From the NCBI GenBank assembly GCA_011525915.1, contig WYBM01000028.1:1-64000 (forward strand): a stretch of 64,000 nucleotides of DNA, written 5' to 3'. This DNA comes from Ardenticatenaceae bacterium. GTDB lineage: Bacteria; Chloroflexota; Anaerolineae; Promineifilales; Promineifilaceae. Below the pieces are notes generated by a model that searched no databases, had not been told where the DNA came from, and saw only the letters and a list, made by a program, of their open reading frames with translations. Of the stretch, positions 59,638 to 64,000 are shown piece by piece. Each line of letters begins with the position of its first letter. The stretch's first letter is position 1. The position numbers and the translations under genes are program-made.

Positions 59638-61713
59638 TCACCTGGCTATGGATACCTGGTAGACGGCCGGCTGCAGTGTCATAGGGGCGGCGGCCGCTAC
59701 GATCAGAATGGCATCTTCACTGCTGTCAGGAACAGGAACAACGGCCGTGTTGTCTGGGGCTAGTGTTATCTGCGTTACCATGGGCCCATCCTGGTTAAAC
59801 GTGATGAGGATAAGGTGCCAGGGTTGAGGGACATAGCCGGTAGCACGCACAAACCCATTGGCCTGCCAGCCGCCATCGGTTTCCGCATCATCAAAAAAGC
59901 CAATTTCGGGGATGCTGATGTTGTCCAGTGCCAGGCCATCAAAGGTGAGGATCGGGTCTGTAACGTATTCAAAGCGCAGCACGATTTCCTGTCCGGCGAA
60001 GGGGGTCAAATCCACTTCTTCGCGTAGCCATTCAAGACTTTGCCCGGTATAAAAGCGGGCGGTGAAGGCCGAGTCTGAAGGATCGTCTTCAAAGGCGGTG
60101 CCTTGCATATGCCTCCCGGCCAGTGATTGCCACGTCTGGCCACCGTCAACAGACAGGGTGACGTAGGCAAAATCATAACCGGTTTCAATGTCATGGTAGA
60201 TGTCATAGGCCAGGGTGGCCTCGGTGACGCCAGTCAGGTCAAAGGCGCGGGTGAGGCTGGCGGCACTGTAGTTGGCCCGATTGGCCAGCCACATGTGAGT
60301 GCCGGAAGTGGGCAGCTGCGGCATTAAGGGGACGTGGTTGCTGCCGGTGAATGTGACGGTGGTTTTTTGCCCCGCCGGAATCTGATAATAATCGGCGGCA
60401 AACTGATGAACGGTGGTTTCGGTGTTGGCCAGGGGGTGGCTTACGGCCGTGTCTACGCCATCATTTAAGGTGTAGCTGTCTGGTGCCTGGGGATGGTTGT
60501 GAATGGCTAAGGCCACCAGCCAATCCAGCCACAGCATCAAGCCGCTGCCAAAGTCCAGATTGTAGGTTTGGGCCAGGTCATCCAGCGCCGTGAAGGCCGG
60601 CTCCGGATGGGCGGCAAATTCGCGGTACAGGTCTGGCCCTAGCCGGTTAAGGATGTATCGGTTGAGCAAATAGCCCTGGCCGTAATAAGGGATAGTGTTG
60701 CCATCGGTCCACCGGTTTAACTGCTGATCAGGGTTTTCCAGGAAAACATTGGCGCGGGCCACACCATCGCCAGGGTAGCCCAGCAGTTCTTCAGCTAACA
60801 TGGCTGACCCTTCTACGGCCCAATCCCAATCATTGATGTCATAGTTTTCTTCAATCATGTGGCGGAATTCATGGGCCAGGGTGTCCAGGTAGCCTGGGCG
60901 GCCAAAGGCACGGCCGTTCATCACAAACATCTCCCGCGCATTGGAGGCCGGGTCTACACTTTGTGGTAGTAAATCGCCGGAGCTAAAGTAGCCGGCCAGG
61001 TAACAAAAGTCCAATTCATCGGGGCCAATATCACACAAGTTGAGGGGCGAGGCATTCACAATGTGGATGCGTGGGTCGCCGTCAATGCCAGGGCTGGCTT
61101 CTGGCCCAAAATAAAGATGGCTTCGTTCATAAATCTCATCAAACCCGGCCCCCATGGCGGCCAGTTCTGCGGCTGTTGGTTCAAACAGACCAGGGGTGGT
61201 GTCAAACCAGAAGTAAGCGTGCTCACTGATGTGTTTTAACACAAATTCAGGTGAAGTATTGGTGTTAGAGTCAATGTTGTTTACGGTAATGGTCTGCCGT
61301 AAGCCCACTGACAATACGTCTGCCAGCGGTGGGTTGTCTTCGGTGGGCGTCACTCCTTTATAAGCGGCAAACAATGCCAGATCATCCCGTTCTGGCGGGT
61401 AGCTGCCGGCCAGCAGTTGGGTGGTAAGCTGTTCGTCTGCCGTGACCGGTGCGCGGCTCAGCTGTTCATAAGGGGCATGAGGCGGCGGCCAGGTAAAGGT
61501 GGCCGCGTCTAGGGTGGGGGGCGGGGTGGTGGCTAACCCAGTATCGACCGTTGGTGTGGGCGGCCGCGTGGTGGGGGGCACGGCCGTGGCCGGTTGGGTG
61601 ACGATGGCTGTGTGTGTAGGGGTGAGTATCGGCGTGGGGGAGGGCACGGCCGTCTTTGTACAGGCTGTGAGGATGAGAAACAGTAACAAGCATACCAGGC
61701 GCGTTTTCTGCAT
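59638..61713 (-). CDS. M6-like secreted metalloprotease lipoprotein
   Basis: The start is the ATG at 61713; the longer frame has no signal. The 691-residue protein has a lipobox (LFLILTACTK), a Thr/Pro-rich stalk and a zincin domain. LDTLAHEFRHMIEENYDIND contains the HExxH motif and WAVEGSAMLAEE gives the distal Glu region, as in immune inhibitor A-like proteases. From about residue 440 come beta-sandwich domains with RAFDLTGVTEATLAYDIYHD and YVTLSVDGGQTWQSLAG, typical of the M6 C-terminus. It presumably degrades extracellular protein. The gene is monocistronic or follows P450 across three strong hairpins. Confidence 0.85.
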   Translation of the reverse strand: MQKTRLVCLLLFLILTACTKTAVPSPTPILTPTHTAIVTQPATAVPPTTRPPTPTVDTGLATTPPPTLDAATFTWPPPHAPYEQLSRAPVTADEQLTTQLLAGSYPPERDDLALFAAYKGVTPTEDNPPLADVLSVGLRQTITVNNIDSNTNTSPEFVLKHISEHAYFWFDTTPGLFEPTAAELAAMGAGFDEIYERSHLYFGPEASPGIDGDPRIHIVNASPLNLCDIGPDELDFCYLAGYFSSGDLLPQSVDPASNAREMFVMNGRAFGRPGYLDTLAHEFRHMIEENYDINDWDWAVEGSAMLAEELLGYPGDGVARANVFLENPDQQLNRWTDGNTIPYYGQGYLLNRYILNRLGPDLYREFAAHPEPAFTALDDLAQTYNLDFGSGLMLWLDWLVALAIHNHPQAPDSYTLNDGVDTAVSHPLANTETTVHQFAADYYQIPAGQKTTVTFTGSNHVPLMPQLPTSGTHMWLANRANYSAASLTRAFDLTGVTEATLAYDIYHDIETGYDFAYVTLSVDGGQTWQSLAGRHMQGTAFEDDPSDSAFTARFYTGQSLEWLREEVDLTPFAGQEIVLRFEYVTDPILTFDGLALDNISIPEIGFFDDAETDGGWQANGFVRATGYVPQPWHLILITFNQDGPMVTQITLAPDNTAVVPVPDSSEDAILIVAAAAPMTLQPAVYQVSIAR

Positions 61714-61764
61714 GATTATGTGTTGTCCTTTTGTGATGGTGTGGTCAGGATTATAGAGAGAGGA

Positions 61765-61916
61765 GGTGTCCCTGTCACCTGCCGATGGCAGGGACACCAA
61801 AATGCTAGGTAATCGGCAACAATAATTCAGAAATAAAATCACTTTAGACGTTGCCGATTCCTCGAGGAAACCGCAAAAATCTGGTGCGATGGATTTGCGA
61901 AAACTTTTTGCGGTTT
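61765..61916. repeat. Three consecutive perfect hairpins
   Basis: Three inverted repeats follow each other. GGTGTCCCTG / CAGGGACACC are at 61765-61774 and 61789-61798. AATCGGCAAC / GTTGCCGATT are at 61811-61820 and 61850-61859. AAACCGCAAAAA / TTTTTGCGGTTT are at 61868-61879 and 61905-61916. They fill the gap after the P450 stop. The third resembles a terminator for the P450 gene on the minus strand. Confidence 0.75.
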
Positions 61917-61918
61917 AC

Positions 61919-63304
61919 CTAACGCGCCCTTAAAATCATGGGCAGGCCGCCTTTAGGTCGTAAGGTAATAAGCGGGCTCAGTTCAACCTGGTGACCTGGC
62001 TGCAAGTCTGCCCGAAAGCGCTGGGCTATGGTGGCCAACAGCAGTATCGCTTCTGTCATGGCAAAGTTGCTGCCAATGCATTGGCGCGGCCCACCGCCGA
62101 AGGGCAGGTAGGCGTAACGGGGCCGTTCGGCCACCCGCTCCGGCGTAAAGCGTTCCGGATCAAATTTTAAGGGGTCTTCCCAAAAGTCGGGGTGACGATG
62201 GGTCAGGTATGGGCTCAGGGTGATGACCGCGTTGGCTGGTACGTCATAGTCACCGACAACATCCGGTTTATGGCCGAAGCGGGCGATGGCGTAGGCTGGT
62301 GGGTAAAGGCGCATAGATTCCTGAATAATCATGGTGGTATAGGTCAGGTTAGGGATGTCGGCAACGGTGGGGGCATGGCCAGGCAGGACCTCAGCCAATT
62401 CTTGTTCCATTTTTGCCCGTATCTGCGGGTGTTGTGACAGCAGGTAAAAGGTCCAGCTCAGGGCAATGGCCGTGGTCTCATGCCCGGCCAGCATAATGGT
62501 CATCACCTCGTCGCGAAGCTGCTCGTCATTCATGCCCTGGCCCGTTTCCTCATCGCGGGCTTCCATAAGCATGCCCAGCAGGTCATCTTTTTGCTGGCCG
62601 GTGTGCCGCCGCTCTTTGATGATGTTGTTGACGACGGTGTCTAACACGGCCGTGTTCTGGCGGATGACTTTGCTGCTGTGCCACCAGGGAAAGAGTCTCA
62701 GACGTTCATAAGCAAAAATTTTGCCGCTAAGCGAGGCGGTTTCCTCGTTCACAACGGTAAACGCTTCCCCTACCGTATTGGCTTCCCCTGTCAAATCCCG
62801 GCTAAACAGCGTTTTCCCGGCGATTTCCAGTGTCAGATGCATCATTGCTTCTGCCAGATCAAGCCGCTGCCCATCACGCCATCTGGCTACCATCGTGGTG
62901 GTGGCATCTGTCATGGTCGTGGCAAAATCGGCAATGCGCTGGCGATGGAAAGCGGGCTGGGCCAGCCGGCGCTGACGCCGCCAAAAGTCACCGTCACTAG
63001 TCAGCAGGCCGTGACCGACTACAGGCGTCAGCAGCAGCAGGCTGGGGTGGGGCAGCTTGGTATAATTTTTGTTGTTATCTTGTAAGATGTGTTTATTGTG
63101 CTCGGGATGAAAGAAGAAGTAGCCATAAAAATGCAGCAGGGCGCGAAAGCGCACGGCGTCACCATACTGGGCGGCCAGTTCTTCCATTTTTTTTAGCGGC
63201 TGGCCCTGAAACTGGCGGATGATGCCAAAAGGCCAGGGAGGGGTGGGGCCGGGCGGATGCTTGGGATTTTTCTTAGGGGTATGGTTAACAACAACTGTGG
63301 ACAT
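61919..63304 (-). CDS. Cytochrome P450
   Basis: The 461-residue P450 has a proline-rich N-terminal hinge (PKHPPGPTPPWPFG) and no membrane helix. The I-helix oxygen groove is MTIMLAGHETTAIALSW, the ExxR segment is IIQESMRLYPPAYAIAR, and the heme loop is YLPFGGGPRQCIGSNFAMTEA with the proximal Cys. The layout is closest to the soluble bacterial fatty-acid or terpene hydroxylase type related to CYP102/CYP110. Redox partners are not in the window. A perfect CRP/FNR-type palindrome about 62 bases upstream suggests control by carbon or oxygen state. Confidence 0.95.
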   Translation of the reverse strand: MSTVVVNHTPKKNPKHPPGPTPPWPFGIIRQFQGQPLKKMEELAAQYGDAVRFRALLHFYGYFFFHPEHNKHILQDNNKNYTKLPHPSLLLLTPVVGHGLLTSDGDFWRRQRRLAQPAFHRQRIADFATTMTDATTTMVARWRDGQRLDLAEAMMHLTLEIAGKTLFSRDLTGEANTVGEAFTVVNEETASLSGKIFAYERLRLFPWWHSSKVIRQNTAVLDTVVNNIIKERRHTGQQKDDLLGMLMEARDEETGQGMNDEQLRDEVMTIMLAGHETTAIALSWTFYLLSQHPQIRAKMEQELAEVLPGHAPTVADIPNLTYTTMIIQESMRLYPPAYAIARFGHKPDVVGDYDVPANAVITLSPYLTHRHPDFWEDPLKFDPERFTPERVAERPRYAYLPFGGGPRQCIGSNFAMTEAILLLATIAQRFRADLQPGHQVELSPLITLRPKGGLPMILRAR

Positions 63305-63365
63305 ACGTCACTCCATTTGGCCTATGTGCCATTCTGTTTTGGTGGGGCCGGGCGAGCGGTCGGCC

Positions 63366-63387
63366 ACTTGTGAAATAAATCACAAGT
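63366..63387. promoter_or_regulatory. CRP/FNR-family binding site upstream of P450
   Basis: ACTTGTGA-AATAAA-TCACAAGT contains a perfect TGTGA-N6-TCACA. It lies 62 bases before the P450 start and downstream of malQ in the same direction. The remaining bases of 63305-63500 show no gene. Confidence 0.6.
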
Positions 63388-63500
63388 AGTTTACCAAAGG
63401 AAAGCGAGGGTTGTCAAGAGGGTACGGCCGTTGACGAATGGGCTAAAAGTGAGGGGAAGACCGGTTGGTTAGCGCTGCGGTTGTTTTCATGCCAGGGTGA

Positions 63501-64000
63501 TCATACATTCTCAGTGACAATGGTTTCGATCTTACCAGCTTGCTGCTGGCCGGGGGCACGGCCGTACAGCTCTGTAATCTCTCGCAGCCGGTACACCAGG
63601 TGTTCTGCCAGGGCATCAGCCCGGAAGCGCCAACGCCAGTAGCCACCCACCTTACCAGGGAAGTTCATGCGGGCTTCGTTGCCCAGAGAAAGCAGGTCTT
63701 GCATGGGGATGACGGCCGTGTTGGCCACCGAGCTGTACGCCAACCGGATCATGTCCCAGGCCACATCATGGCCGCTGATGGCCATATAACGCCGGGCATG
63801 ATCTCGCTCTCCCTCGCTGGCATTATGGTACCAACCTACCGTCGTTTCATTGTCATGTGTGCCGGTATACACCACACAGCTGCGGCCAAAGTTGTGTGGT
63901 AAAAAGTCGCTGTTGTGTTCGCCGCCAAAACCAAACTGCAAAATTTTCATCCCGGGGAATTTAAAGTGGTCACGTAATGCCTCTACGTCTGGGGTAATCA
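63501..64000 (-). CDS. malQ: 4-alpha-glucanotransferase (amylomaltase), 3' part
   Basis: The reading frame runs off the right edge with ITPDVEALRDHFKFPGMKILQFGF. GGEHNSDFLPHNFG and VVYTGTHDNETTVGWYHNAS are the C-terminal part of the GH77 active site (the Asp pair and His-Asp-Asn segment). QDLLSLGNEARMNFPGKVGGYWRWRF is the family end, and the reading frame ends in a short variable tail. About 165 residues of a roughly 500-residue enzyme are inside. It rearranges maltodextrins and probably works in glycogen or maltose metabolism. Confidence 0.93.
   Translation of the reverse strand, partial: ITPDVEALRDHFKFPGMKILQFGFGGEHNSDFLPHNFGRSCVVYTGTHDNETTVGWYHNASEGERDHARRYMAISGHDVAWDMIRLAYSSVANTAVIPMQDLLSLGNEARMNFPGKVGGYWRWRFRADALAEHLVYRLREITELYGRAPGQQQAGKIETIVTENV

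Overview
The window is about 64 kb of a bacterial chromosome, most likely from an Anaerolineae-like member of the Chloroflexota. The 16S gene carries an Anaerolineae-type 5' region and a divergent position-338 site. The gene content also fits: a Ser/Thr kinase with an extracellular NBR1-type Ig domain, Thr/Pro-rich lipoproteins, an ECF42/DGPF cluster and an nSTAND-WD40 protein. The taxonomic call is inference. Two sequence habits run through the whole window. The palindrome ACGGCCGT is very frequent outside the rRNA genes, and a family of intergenic hairpins built from CAGT(N3) heptads occurs about seven times.

Layout, left to right. 0-9.3 kb: an AttH/CrtC-like lipocalin protein, a wrecked response regulator, a GNAT acetyltransferase, a small membrane protein, a DUF4331 + TPR exported pair, and a MacB/LolD-type ABC exporter. 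9.3-10.8 kb: a strong promoter with a roughly 470-nt structured leader in front of folE, then a truncated acetyltransferase-like gene. 10.9-16.6 kb: a complete rrn operon (promoter, leader terminator, 16S, tRNA-Ile, tRNA-Ala, 23S, 5S). 16.6-22 kb: an MFS exporter, an SppA-type protease, then a TPP riboswitch controlling thiN and thiB. 22-25.3 kb: a queuosine-precursor cluster (queF, queC, a stand-alone class II amidotransferase, queD, queE). FolE at 9.8 kb would supply the pterin substrate for QueD. 25.3-36 kb: membrane Ser/Thr kinase, rlmN, RNB-family RNase, orphan phage-type antirepressor, carA-carB. 36-44 kb: CBS protein and a chaperone operon dnaK-grpE-cbpA-cbpM-clpB. 44-54 kb: LLM oxidoreductase, membrane proteins, an orphan NarL-type regulator, a beta-propeller lipoprotein, an ECF42 sigma factor with two DGPF/YCII proteins and a VOC protein, an MFS sugar:cation symporter, and a DUF433/DUF5615 toxin-antitoxin remnant whose toxin has lost its middle. 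54-59.5 kb: an accessory locus encoding a SIR2-like effector with a C-terminal death-like adaptor domain, and a membrane nSTAND1 NTPase with a dead trypsin-like domain and a WD40 propeller. It is preceded by an array of palindromic 18-bp iterons and a pRiA4b ORF-3-like gene. 59.6-64 kb: an M6-like lipoprotein metalloprotease, a cytochrome P450 behind a perfect CRP/FNR-type site, and the 3' part of malQ.

The strongest candidates for something new are the SIR2-EAD / pseudo-protease-nSTAND1-WD40 locus with its iterons, the stand-alone amidotransferase paired with QueC, the candidate pseudoknot RNA upstream of queF, the structured leader upstream of folE, and the CAGT-heptad repeat family, one copy of which sits in frame inside carA.
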